The position numbers and the translations under genes are program-made. From Zingiber officinale (Eukaryota; Streptophyta; Magnoliopsida; Zingiberales; Zingiberaceae), in assembly GCF_018446385.1 (NCBI RefSeq), contig NC_056005.1:42475461-42539460 (forward strand): a DNA stretch of 64,000 nucleotides, read 5' to 3'. This document shows positions 11,434 through 21,522 of this stretch, one piece after another. How positions within the stretch are numbered: position 1 is the stretch's first letter; each line of letters opens with the position of its first letter. The notes beneath the pieces were generated by a model that did no database searches, had not been told where the DNA came from, and worked only from the letters and a program-made list of their open reading frames with translations.

Positions 11434-11606
11434 AGGCTCAAAGATAGAGGCTTAATAGAATTTTTTGATCTTCTTCAAGTCTTCTCTTTGCGTACGGATT
11501 GTGCTACAAGTCTTCAACTTCACAGATCTACTCCATCCGAAAGTGTCGACCGAGCTTCAACCTATACATAATTGTCGGTATATTTTTTATATTGCACTTA
11601 ATTTCA

Positions 11607-11635
11607 ATAAGATAGTAGGATTGTTACTATCTTAT
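11607..11635 (+). other. conserved LTR hairpin
   Basis: A perfect 11-bp inverted repeat (ATAAGATAGTA / TACTATCTTAT) encloses a 7-base loop GGATTGT. It recurs at 19402-19430 (same loop) and 38593-38621 (loop GGGTTGT). It lies downstream of the TATA box, so it is probably transcribed. Its function is unknown. Confidence 0.8.
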
Positions 11636-11891
11636 TCTATTTGTACTTGTACGATCTGCTTCTCTCTGAGGATTTCGGAGATAAGAGTTATAGTGATTTG
11701 CCCATCGGTGCGGTCAAGGACCGCGGGCCTTCGAGTAGGAGTCGATCTAGGCTCCGAACGAAGTAAAAGAACGTGTCTCTTTGTTTAATTTCCGCTGCTT
11801 AACTTTGATTTTTAATATATGAAAAGAAGAGTTTTAAAAAGCGATATTCACCCCCCCCCCCCCCTCTATCCAAACTACTCGATCTATCAAT

Positions 11892-11902
11892 TGGTATCAG
11901 AG
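11892..11902 (+). other. primer binding site of element D
   Basis: TGGTATCAGAG, complementary to the 3' end of initiator tRNA-Met, two bases after the LTR end. Confidence 0.9.
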
Positions 11903-12064
11903 TCGGTTAGCTCTGAAATTTCTTAACCGATTTTCAAAGTAATTTTTTAAAAACTTTTCTCTTTTATTTTAGAAATTTTTTTTATTTATTTTTCTTCTCA
12001 AGCACTACTAATCCCAAGACGAAAGTCTTGGAAATATTTTTCTCTTAATTCTTATATTGCAACG

Positions 12065-13573
12065 ATGTCGAATTCTTATCAAGGAGGTTATAGCACTATA
12101 AGGCCTCCACTGTTCAAAGGAGAAAACTTTAGTTATTGGAAAAATAGAATGGAGTGCTACTTGAAGTCCGACATCGAGATCTGGTTCACAATCCTAAAAG
12201 GTTACACTCTACTGACGAAAGACAGAACAACCCTAGAACAAGAAGAATGGACTCCTCAAATGATCAAGAAGGCTCAACTGAATTACAAGGCAATCAACAC
12301 CATTCAGTGCGGGCTCACGATGGAGGAGTTGAACCGAGTCAGTCCCTACGACAACGCCAAAGAATTGTGGGACGCACTAGTCAAACTACACGAAGGAACC
12401 GACGACTCGAAGGTAAACAAAAGGGATTTACTTTTAAATAATTTATTTAATATAAAAATGTTTCCTGGAGAGACGGCCTCGCAACTACATGCTCGTCTGA
12501 AGGACATACTCAACGGCCTCCACCTAATCGAACACAACCTGGAAAATCACGACACGATAAGGTACGCTCTGAACGCCTTTCCGAGGAATGCTTTGTGGGC
12601 ATCGATTGTAGATGCATACAAAGTTTCCAAAGATGTTTCAATTCTTAAGTTAGATGAGTTATTTTGTGAATTGGAATTACACGAACAGTCTAACACAAGC
12701 CATGTCGAGAAAGGTGTAGCGTTGTATGTAGGTTCAAGCAAGGAAACAAAATCAAAAACGAAGGTCGAGTCAGAAAGCGAACCAGACTCGGATTCAACGA
12801 ACGAAGAAGAATTAGTCAACATGGTCAGAAAGTTGTTGACTAAGAAGAAGTTTAGAAGAAGCACCAAGAAGACCCCACCAAACCAGATCCAAAACAAATC
12901 AGAAGTAATCTGCTATGGATGCAACAAGAAGGGGCATTTCAAAAATGAATGCCCAAATCGGAAAGAAGAAAGACCCAAATCAACAAGACGAAAGAAGGAT
13001 CTCCATGCAACATGGGACGAAACTTCTTCCGGCGAATCCGACGTGGAGCAAACGAAGCACTTGAGCCATCTTGCATTTATGGCAAGAAACGAAGATTCCG
13101 GGTCCGAGTCCGACGAAGAGTACGAATTCGAGATCAACATCGAGTCCGACGAAAGCAATGGATCAGAAGATCCAAATATGGTAAAATTTTATTCCAAGTC
13201 TAATTTACTTAAAGTAGTTAAATGTCTGTTTAAAAAATTATCGAAATCTGAAAAATAAAATAACTTGTTACTTAAGGAAATAGACCACCTTAAGCAACAA
13301 GTTAACTTGAGTGACTTGACTAATCGAGTTCAAGTCGGAACTTCAACTCAAGTTGAAAAACTTGAGGAAGAAAATTCCGATTTGAAAGGTCAAGTCGAGC
13401 GACTCAAGAAAACGTTGGAAAGGTTCGAAATGGGATCCAAGTGTCTAAATATGGTACTTGGATCGCAACGAGCCGTGTACAACAAATCAGGACTCGGCTA
13501 CAAACTCAAACAAACAAACAAATCATACTTATCATTGATCGGTCAAAATACTAGAAGGCAAGTCCAAGCATGA
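12065..13573 (+). pseudogene. element D gag (copia type, one in-frame stop)
   Basis: The frame opens with ATG at 12065 (MSNSYQGGYSTIRPPLFKG) and shows the copia Gag domain ('YWKNRMECYLKS', 'AKELWDALVKLHEG', 'LFNIKMFPGETASQLHARL'). A classical CX2CX4HX4C zinc knuckle, CYGCNKKGHFKNEC, lies around residues 285-298. A TAA at 13256-13258 interrupts the frame. It then continues in phase for about 105 residues with a leucine- and glutamate-rich, probably coiled-coil stretch and 'LGSQRAVYNKSGLGY', a phrase common in Sirevirus-type Gags. Total length would be about 500 residues. The polyprotein should run on into protease and integrase, but nothing of these follows. Confidence 0.85.
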
Positions 13574-14114
13574 GTTCAAACAAAATTTTTAACCAAACAA
13601 ATTAAACCAAATCTATACTTGGTCCCTAAGAGACAAATCCATTACTTAGATAGACCTTATCTAAGCTATGACTCAGGGGGAGCAAGTAGAAAAATAATAC
13701 AACCAACTTGACTAACCAAACTCAATACTTAGGACTAGGTTTATTTTCTGGTTAGAACGGTTAGATGAAAAAGGTTTACCAAACCCTACAACATAGCATC
13801 GGAATGGATTGGGATGATAGTACGTCAAGGAAACTTTGTCGAAGGCATGTCTAGGCTGAATATGGAATTCTACCTAGTGCACTAGATTTAGTGGATCTGA
13901 CCGAAGCTACCCCAATCAAACATGGGCTAGTTAGACCAAAATTTAGTATTAAGTTATTTGGGCAGGAACAGTTTGGAAAGTCTTCAGCAAGTGGTCTAAT
14001 GATATCCAAGTAGGTCGTATGCCTCGCCACTGAACTGAAAGCTTATCCTTAGGACACCTGCTTGATTAACCCAAAGCTAAGTTTGAATCTAACATGGGTT
14101 CAATAATCTTTCTC
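13574..14114 (+). other. element D interior without coding signal
   Basis: The first bases after gag can be read for a few residues as a continuation. Then frames are closed in all directions and no protease or integrase motif is seen. This is the expected position of the missing pol gene. Confidence 0.55.
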
Positions 14115-15170
14115 GATCAATTAAATCAAAACATTAATTCAAACTTAAATTCAAAATTAATTAAATCAAAACTTTAATTCAAACTTAAATTTAAAATTAA
14201 TTAAATTAAAACTCTAATTCAAAATTAATTAAAACAAAACTTTAATTCAAACTTAAATTCAAAATTAATTAAATTCAAACTTTAATTCAAACTTAAATTC
14301 AAAATTAATTAAATCAAAATTCAAACTTAAATTCAAAATTAATTAAATCAAAACTCTAATTCAAAGTAAAATTCAAAATCAAACATATTAAAAATTATTT
14401 TAAACTTATTTTAAAACTTATTTTAAACTTATTAAAAATTATTTTAAAACTTATTAAAAATTCTTAAAAATATTTTTAAACTTATTAAAAATTACTTATT
14501 TTAAAAATTATTTTAAAACTTATTAAAAATCATTTTAAAACTTATTAAAAATTACTTATTTTAAAAATTATTTTAAAACTTATTAAAAATCATTTTAAAA
14601 ATCATTAAAAATTATTTTAAAATTATTAAAAATTATTTTAAAACTCAGTAAAAACTATTTTTAAAATTATTAAAAATTATTTTAAAATTATTTTAAAAAT
14701 TATTAAAAACTATTTTAAAAATTATTAAAAATCATTTTAAAACTTATTAAAAACTATTTTAAAACTTATTAAAAATCATTTTAAAACTTATTAAAAACTA
14801 TTTTAAAAATTATTAAAAATCATTTTAAAACTTATTAAAAACTATTTTAAAAATTATTAAAAATTATTTTAAAATTATTAAAAATTATTTTAAAAATTAT
14901 TGTAAAACTTATTAAAAACTATTTTAAAAATTATTTTAAAAATTATTTTAAAATTATTAAAAATTATTTAAAAACTTATTAAAAAAATTTTAAAACCTAT
15001 TAAAAATTATTATTAAAAATTATTTTAAAACTTATTAAAAAATTTTAAAACTTATTAAAAATTATTTTAAACTTATTAAAAATTATTTAAACTTATTAAA
15101 AATTATTTTAAAACTTATTAAAAATTATTTTAAACTTACTTATTAAAATTATTTTAAAACTTAGTTTAAA
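14115..15170 (+). repeat. AT-rich tandem arrays in element D
   Basis: Two kinds of low-complexity array lie end to end. The first (14115-14390) has units of about 36 bases containing 'taattcaaacttaaattc'. The second (14390-15170) has units of roughly 20-22 bases built from 'ttattaaaaa' and 'ttattttaaaa'. Copy number is high and units are imperfect. They occupy the place where pol would be. Confidence 0.85.
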
Positions 15171-15194
15171 TTTTTAAAAAAAAACTGCGACTTT

Positions 15195-15470
15195 AAGTGT
15201 TCCGTTGACCGAACAAATGGTTTGGTCGACTGAGAAAACGGAACATCTTTTAATCATAATTAAAGACTAATTCAATTAGTCGGTCGACCGAACCGGTTTA
15301 TCGATCGACCGAAAACGTAAAATCTTATCTGTTCAACTACTCTCCACCTCACTCTGTATCTGTGCCAAAGTAAATATATCGGTCGACCGAACATCTGCTC
15401 ATTGGTCAAAAGGACGAGAAATTTAAGGGATCAGTCGACCGAACCCCTTATCGGTCGACCGATTGACCTC
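15195..15470 (+). repeat. internal GGTCGACC palindrome cluster
   Basis: Six or more copies or variants of the LTR palindrome lie here, far from either LTR, again partly paired (for example at 15431-15461). They stop just before a TATA box, as in the LTRs. The intervening bases are not LTR sequence, so this is not a simple LTR fragment. Confidence 0.8.
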
Positions 15471-15478
15471 TATAAATA
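15471..15478 (+). promoter_or_regulatory. internal TATA box upstream of the extra gene
   Basis: TATAAATA lies ten bases after the last palindrome and 106 bases before the ATG at 15584. The palindromes-TATA-leader layout copies the LTR promoter. A 'cattggtca' word at about 15390 may act as a CCAAT-like site, but this is speculative. Confidence 0.6.
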
Positions 15479-15583
15479 CAGGTTTCGACAGACCGAAAAC
15501 CTCATCCCCCAAAATTCTCTCTTTTCTTTCTTCCTTGCATACGGAATCTTTTCGCCGGTTTCAGTTCGTCTAGCAGCCCGACA

Positions 15584-16881
15584 ATGCCTCGGTAATGATT
15601 TCTTTATTCTAAATCTTTTAAAATATTTATGCACAATTATTTATTACTATTTTTTTATATATAGTGAAAAAAGTAGAGCTATTGCGCAATGAGAGGCTAG
15701 CTCTCTGAATCCCAATCAGGACCCTAGGTTTTCTACTGAAGAGTTAAGGCAATCTTTTCCTAATAAAAAATTTAAGGTGATAGGTACTCGCTGTTTGGAT
15801 CTCCAATTCTACCAAACCTTTTGTCCTGAAGCTATAGAGATCAATCAACACTATCAACTTGATAGCATCATCTTTTGTAGACATGCATACAATCCTATTC
15901 TCTGTTCGGAATTTTACCACAACCTGTGCGAGCTTGATTCTCATCACTATAGGACTAGGGCCGCCACTAGAGAAATGCTCTTTGATCTGGATATGTTTCT
16001 TAGATTTTTACGGATACGACCCTCAGTTAATCGTATCTTTTTCAATGCTTCCATTCCAAATCCATTACCTGCTCCATGTGCACATCTTACTCTTAATATT
16101 ATGTATGCTGACTTCTTTGAGGGACCACGTCCTAAAAAGATGTCTACTGTACCACTTAGTCCAAGAGACAATGCTTTTTATAAAATGGTTGTCTCTTGTA
16201 TTCATCCACTGTCATCTAGAGATCAGTGTGTTTTACGACCGGTCCATCTTTTTCTGATGTATGCCTTACGACACAGACTAGAGTTTGACTTAGGCTACTG
16301 GGTGTTTCGGTCCATTATCTATTATTCGGGGTATAGCACCTCAAATAAAGTTCATATGATCCAGTGTCATATTCTTACTACCTATATTGCTTCTCTGGGT
16401 GTGGGTGTTCATCGGGGTGAGTTGATTGAATTATCAGATTTTGATCTTGTCGGGGTTAGGCAATTGTCCTTGGCTGGGATTAAGACTAGCGACGAGGGTC
16501 TTGTGTATAAACGTACCCATCCACAGTACATTCCACCGGCTGTCGATGATCCTATTGCTGAAGATGATACGGTCCCAGTTACTGCACCTCCTCCAGTATA
16601 TATAGATCCAGGATTTGCCATGACACCCTACTTTGAATTTTCCTCAAAGAAGTTCATATGCTCCTCCTCCTCCTCCAACTAGTGACTTCTTTACCCGTCT
16701 GCAAGATGATATTTTTAGTCGCTTTGACTCCTTGGAAACAAAAATGGATGATCAGTACAGCTCTCGTCAGGTACAAATTGCAGATTTTCGTCAAGAGATG
16801 CTGGATCGTACTGATGCTTTAGAGAAGGAGCAGCGGAGGATGTTTGACTATTATCGAGATGATGAGGATGAGAATGAGTGA
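15584..16881 (+). pseudogene. element D extra ORF with short intron (plant-transposon-domain-like, coiled-coil tail)
   Basis: The ATG at 15584 is followed by eight coding bases, then a GT...AG stretch of 73 bases (15592-15664). If this is spliced, the frame continues through an in-frame TGA near 15695, where CGA is likely ancestral, into a long ORF to 16682. That ORF contains 'NPILCSEFYHNLCELD', 'FDLDMFLRFLRIRP' and 'YWVFRSIIYYSGYS'. A frameshift near 16640 then leads to a proline run and a charged, probably coiled-coil tail ('DDIFSRFDSLETKMD', 'ALEKEQRRMFDYYRD') ending at 16881. The middle resembles the putative plant transposon protein domain of additional retrotransposon ORFs. I infer this from style and cannot confirm it. 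Total about 400 residues. Confidence 0.6.
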
Positions 16882-18094
16882 TTTTTAGGATCTGTTGTTT
16901 TTGACTTATTGTATATGTTGACTTGGATAATGACTACGTTTAATCTTAAGTAATTTCTAGTTAGTAATGTCTTTTGCTAAATTTTATAGAATAGTTTTCC
17001 TTTTATTTTGGAAATTATTACTTAGTTTATTTTTTAAAATTATTTTTGTAAAAATCCCCTTTAAAACTTTTTGGTTTTCAAAATTTCTTTCAAATTATTT
17101 TAAATTTTCTGGAGTAGGCTAGGTCTTACTGTAGAATTGCATGATCCTATAGTCCTAGGAGCCAGTATCTCACAAGCACAGTAGGATCCCTTATTTGATA
17201 ACTTAGAATGGGTGAGATGCTTAGGTCTTAGCCCTAGATTTCAGATGCTTATGTCAGTGCATCGATATAAATCTGGGCTTTAAACAACATACATGAATCA
17301 ATTTGGGTTAACTAACTAGTAAAACCTAGTTAGTGCTAAATACTCAAATTGACCAACCTAAGTCATCAGCTACTATCTTGTGGTAGTTAGCCTTGAACAA
17401 AGGTTCGACATTTAATCATAAGGACAAATTTTCCTTAGTTTTCCTACATATGCTTGGACTTTTAGGAATTTGTCAATTTTAGGGAGAGCTTCAAAACAAT
17501 TTTTTAGTGACCAAATCATTTTCAAAATATAATTTTCAAAATATTTTTTAAAACTTTATCATTTTCAAAATTTGATTTTCAAAATGCTTTTCAAAAACTT
17601 TTTCATAAATTTTAACTTATTAAATCTTTCAAATTTTTGAAAATTTTTATTGACTTAGTAAATTTTTTTAACTTTCAAAATTATATTTCTTAGTAATATT
17701 TAAATAATATATCTTCCTTGGTAAATTTTTCGAATTTATTTTGCTTAGTAATGTTTTTCAAATTTTTATTCAACTTAGTAATATGTTTTTACTTAGTCAA
17801 ATTTTTCAACAATTTTATTCAAAATTTACATTACTTAGTAAATTTTTCAAAAATTCACTTGGCAATTTATTTAAATTTTTCAAAATTATTTTACTTAATA
17901 AATTTTTTCAAAATTTAGTAATATGTTTAAATTCTTTACCTAGTAAAATTTTTTCGAAAATTTTATTCAAAATCTATTTTACTTAGTTAAATTATACTTA
18001 GCAAATTCAAACATATTTTACTCATTTTACTTAGCAAAACTTTATGGTTAAAATCTCACTTGGTTTTTGAGTCTACACATATTTTTGATGTGTG
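16882..18094 (+). other. element D 3' noncoding interior
   Basis: No coding signal is seen. From about 17500 to 18010 the sequence is built from 'acttagtaaa', 'caaaattt' and related AT-rich words. The frames open here (17718-17986) are low-complexity translations rich in Phe, Asn and Leu and are not credible genes. Confidence 0.6.
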
Positions 18095-18234
18095 TCAAAG
18101 GGGGAGAGATAGTGGATTCAGGGGGAGTTGTTTAACTTAGGGGGAGAAATGTTAAATTGGTTGTTTATTTACATTTTGCATATGTTTACACTTAACTTTG
18201 AACCTTGGTTGTCAAACATCAAAAAGGGGGAGAT
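18095..18234 (+). other. multiple polypurine tracts of element D
   Basis: Four purine runs (AAAGGGGGAGAG, AGGGGGAG, AGGGGGAGAAA and AAAAAGGGGGAGA) occur within about 140 bases; the last abuts the 3' LTR. Plus-strand DNA synthesis starts at such tracts. Clusters of them before the 3' LTR are a described Sirevirus feature. Confidence 0.8.
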
Positions 18235-19683
18235 TGTTGGTACAAGTTACACCAGAATCAAACCTGAGTTTTGATGTTGTCAAAGGTTCAAGTTAAGTCT
18301 TGTTATGATCTAACAAGTTGACTGAGTGTGCAGGATGTTTACTCAATCGGGAAAGACCTAGTTGGAGGCTAGGCAGGAGAAATCTTAGTAGATCGTGGAA
18401 CTCAGGAGCAAGTCCAAGTGAGTCGAGGGGACTAGATACTTGGCGGTGTGATCGATAGGTCTGGAGGACCAAAGATCAAAGGGAAAGTCCTGGGGAGCCG
18501 ATCAAGGCTGAGTGAAAAGTCCAAACTAGATCTGGAGGATCTAAGTTTGGCAGGTAGGTTGAGGTAAACAAGCTGGAGGAGTGACAGTGAGGTCAAGTTC
18601 CCGAAGGGAGCAACCTTAGGTCGCTGATCCAACTGAAGAAATCGGGAAGGTTTCAAAAGTTGAGATCAAGACAGTCCTACTGTCTTACATATTCCTACTT
18701 TATATTATTGCTCTAATATCTGTTTTGCAGGAGACTTTTTGGCTAATACTGTTTTGCAGATCCGAGCTGATCGGTCGACCGAATAGTACGATCGGTCGAC
18801 CTAACCAAGCAGAATCAGAACAGAAATTAGATCAGATCAGAACTGAGTCGAAGTTAGATCAAAGCCTTATCGGTCGACCGAATCGTAAGATCGGTCGACC
18901 GAACCATAGTGACTCAGAACAGGACAGATCATCAGCATCGATCAACAGCAAAGGAAATAAGCTGATCGGTCGACCGAACATGGGGATCTGTCGACCAATC
19001 CAATCAGCATTTATTCAGCATTAATTGATGATCTCGACAGAATCACGATGAATAGGGAAGGAGGTTGTTCGGTCGACCGAAAGGCATGATCGGTCGACCG
19101 AACCATTAAAGACCAGTAAATGCAAAAGATCGAGCCAACTTCAAACTTCAGCCAGGAAGGAAGGGAGCGGGTTCAGTCGACCGAAAAGTAGGATCGGTCG
19201 ACCGAACCTTCAGTACATCTATAAAAACAAGCTCGAAGACAGAGGCTTAATAGAATTTTCTGATCTTCTTCAAGTCTTCTCTTTGCATACAGATTGTGCT
19301 ACAAGTCTTCGACTCCGCAGATCTACTCTGTCCTAAAGTGCCGACCGAGCTTCAACCTATACATAATTATCGGTATATTTTTTATATTACACTTAATTTC
19401 AATAAGATAGTAGGATTGTTACTATCTTATTCTATTTGTACTTGTATGATTTGCTTCTCTCCGAGGATTTTGGAGAGAATAGTTATAGTGATTTGTCCGT
19501 CGGTGCGGTCAAGGACCGCGGGCCTTCGAGTAGGAGTCGAGCTAGGCTCCGAACGAAGTAAAAGAACGTGTCTCTTTGTTTAATTTCCGCTGCTTAACTT
19601 TGATTTTTAATATACGAAAAGAAGAGTTTTGAAAAGCGATATTCACCCCCCCCCCCCCTCTATCGCAACTACTCGATCTATCA
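18235..19683 (+). repeat. 3' LTR of element D
   Basis: Same layout as the 5' LTR: palindrome array at 18770-19210, TATA box near 19220, hairpin at 19402-19430, a 13-base C run at 19646-19658 and the end ATCTATCA. It differs from the 5' LTR by scattered substitutions and by one base in total length. Confidence 0.92.
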
Positions 19684-20100
19684 CCTTCTAATCAATCTGA
19701 GGCAGTGGGTAGAAGTCCTTTGGGCATGCCTTGTTGAGGTCCCGAATGTCGATGCAGACTCGCCACTTGTTGCCCGGCTTCGAGACCAGTACTACATTTG
19801 CGAGCCAACTCGAGAATTGAACTTCCCGTACGTGGGCGACTTCTAGCAGCTTTTCTATTTCCGCCCGGATGATCAGATTTTGTTCGATGCTAAAGTCTCT
19901 CTTCCTTTGTTTCATCGGTCGAGCATCCGGCCGGACATGCAACTCATGCTACGCGACGCTCAGGGAGATCCCAGGAAGCTCGTGCGTCGACCATGCGAAC
20001 ACATCGTGGTGCTGCTGGAGACAAGAGATCAACTCCGCCTTTTGTTCGACTTCCATATCAGACGCTATGAAAGTTGTTGGTTCCACTCGGCGAGGATGGA
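19684..20100 (-). pseudogene. element B reverse transcriptase, N-terminal portion
   Basis: On the minus strand this reads 'HDVFAWSTHELPGI', then 'PDARPMKQRKRDFSIEQN', 'WLANVVLVSKPGNKWRVCID' and 'CPKDFYPLPQID', the entry of the Ty3 reverse transcriptase. It stops where element D begins. The right edge is the target duplication ATGGA (20096-20100) of Cassandra 2. Confidence 0.85.
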
Positions 20101-20868
20101 TGTAATACCCCGATTCTGAGATTCTTGTTAAGTATGGCTTAAAAGGTTAGATGGTACTATCCATATCACCAAGGTGCACCTTCCTTTTCGGAAGCCCAAA
20201 CTTAAGAACTCCAAAGTTAAGCGTGCTTGGCTTGGAGAAATCTGAGGATGGGTGACCTCCTGGGAAGTTTTCCAGGGTACGTGCGAGTGAGGACAAAGCA
20301 CGCTGAAAGGACCTCCGGTGGTCTGTGGAGCTAGTCGTCAACCTGATGGGCAATGCTTGGTGGCATTCCCGGCTCGGTATGGGTGGGGGCCGCCCGGGCC
20401 GGGGCGTTACAGGTGGTATCAGAGCAACCTTGCGACCGTGAGTGCGCCTGTGGCAGGAGCACCCAGGGCACCACATAGCGAGGGAGATTCTTGGATTTGT
20501 CTATAGTGTGATTCGTGGTTACACAACGAGGACGTTGTGTCTTTAAGTGGGGGTGATTGTAATACCCCGATTCTGAGATTCTTGTTAAGTATGGCTTAAA
20601 AGGTTAGATGGTACTATCCATATCACCAAGGTGCACCTTCCTTTTCGGAAGCCCAAACTTAAGAACTCCAAAGTTAAGCGTGCTTGGCTTGGAGAAATCT
20701 GAGGATGGGTGACCTCCTGGGAAGTTTTCCAGGGTACGTGCGAGTGAGGACAAAGCACGCTGAAAGGACCTCCGGTGGTCTGTGGAGATAGTCGTCAACC
20801 TGATGGGCAATGCTTGGTGGCATTCCCGGCTCGGTATGGGTGGGGGCCGCCCGGGCCGGGGCGTTACA
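20101..20868 (+). mobile_element. Cassandra TRIM copy 2, complete
   Basis: Two LTRs of exactly 311 bases (20101-20411 and 20558-20868), starting TGTAATACCCCG and ending CGTTACA, flank a 146-base interior. The primer site TGGTATCAGAGC begins at 20414 and a GTGGGGG purine tract precedes the right LTR. A perfect five-base target duplication, ATGGA, lies at 20096-20100 and 20869-20873. The LTRs are almost identical, so this copy is young. It carries no protein gene. The tiny reading frames across it are by-products. Confidence 0.95.
20167..20280 (+). other. 5S rRNA-derived block in the Cassandra LTR
   Basis: The blocks 'AGAACTCC.AAGTTAAGCGTG', 'AGGATGGGTGACC' and 'TCCTGGGAAGT' match the plant 5S rRNA internal promoter region (A box, intermediate element, C box) in order and spacing. 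The 5' quarter and the closing stem do not fit a functional 5S rRNA. Further copies lie at about 20624-20737, 8470-8580 and 8925-9035. In Cassandra elements this block may supply polymerase III transcription. Confidence 0.9.
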
Positions 20869-21420
20869 ATGGATTTGGACTTCCTCCTTTTCTTCATAGA
20901 CTAATGTAGGAGTCTTTTCCGTAATAGCACTAACCTCTAGCCGCAAGGTTTTCCGAGCGGACCTGGCCTCAGTCTTGACCATCTCGACATAGCATCTCCG
21001 AGCGGCCAGTTGGTCACCCCTGACTTCCTCGACTCGATCATCCACCGGGAACTTAATCTTTTGGCAGTAGGTTGAAACTACTGCTCGGAACTCATTTAGG
21101 GTCGGTCGGCCCAGGATGACGTTGTAGGCCGAGGGGGCGTCTACCATAATGAAGGTCATCGCTCTGGTTCTCCTGAGCGACTCTTCTCCTAGCGATATTG
21201 CCAACTTAGCTTGGCCAATCAGCTGTACCTCATTGCCAGTGAACCCATATAATAGGGTCGTCATTGGCAGTAGCTCGCCTCGGTCAATCTGGAGCTGATT
21301 GAAAGACTTCTTAAAGATTATATTCACCGAGCTCCCTATGTCAACAAAAACTCGGTGTATAGTATAGTTAGCGATTACCGCTCAGATGATGAGGGCGTCA
21401 TCGTGAGGGACTTCCACTCC
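20869..21420 (-). pseudogene. element B protease region
   Basis: Near 21325 the minus strand reads VFVDIGSSVNIIF, where the active-site loop is normally D-T/S/G-G-S; here it is DIGSS. The frame continues 'TFIMVDAPSAYNVILGRPTL', a hallmark of Tat-type polyproteins, to 'EEKEEVQIH', where Cassandra 2 is inserted. Stops and the altered loop suggest it is inactive. Confidence 0.78.
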
Positions 21421-21522
21421 CTCGAGATTCCGGGGCCCGAAGCTGATCTCAGGCCCACTCTCCTTTTCTTGGCTGCAACCTACCGCATGTATCTCCAGTC
21501 GACGAGCGTATAACTTCCTAGC

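Larger units (their letters stand above)
10440..11889 (+). repeat. 5' LTR of element D
   Basis: From upstream to downstream it shows a promoter-proximal array of paired GGTCGACC palindromes (10970-11415), TATA box (11424-11433), hairpin (11607-11635), a GCGGTCAAGGACCGC mini-hairpin near 11720, a 14-base C run (11851-11864), and the end ATCTATCA. By eye it is very close to the 3' LTR, including length, so insertion is fairly recent. Confidence 0.92.
10440..19683 (+). mobile_element. Element D: Sirevirus-like copia element lacking pol, with an extra gene
   Basis: LTRs at 10440-11889 and 18235-19683 are 1450 and 1449 bases, both TGTTGG...ATCA. Flanking 5-mers CCATC and CCTTC agree at four of five bases. 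The primer site TGGTATCAGAG follows the left LTR. Copia gag with zinc knuckle lies at 12065-13573. No protease, integrase or reverse transcriptase is found. The interior then holds AT-rich arrays (14115-15170), an internal promoter (about 15195-15478), an extra ORF (15584-16881) and several GGGGGAG purine tracts before the right LTR. Multiple purine tracts and palindromic LTR repeats are known Sirevirus features. Without pol, it must have been mobilised by a related element. Confidence 0.88.

Noticed and set aside
17718..17986. Small Phe/Asn/Leu-rich ORFs
   Set aside because: They follow AT-rich low-complexity sequence and are closed by chance only.
20167..20280. A functional 5S rRNA gene
   Set aside because: Only the internal promoter half matches. 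The 5' part and closing stem do not, and the block sits inside LTRs of a Cassandra element.
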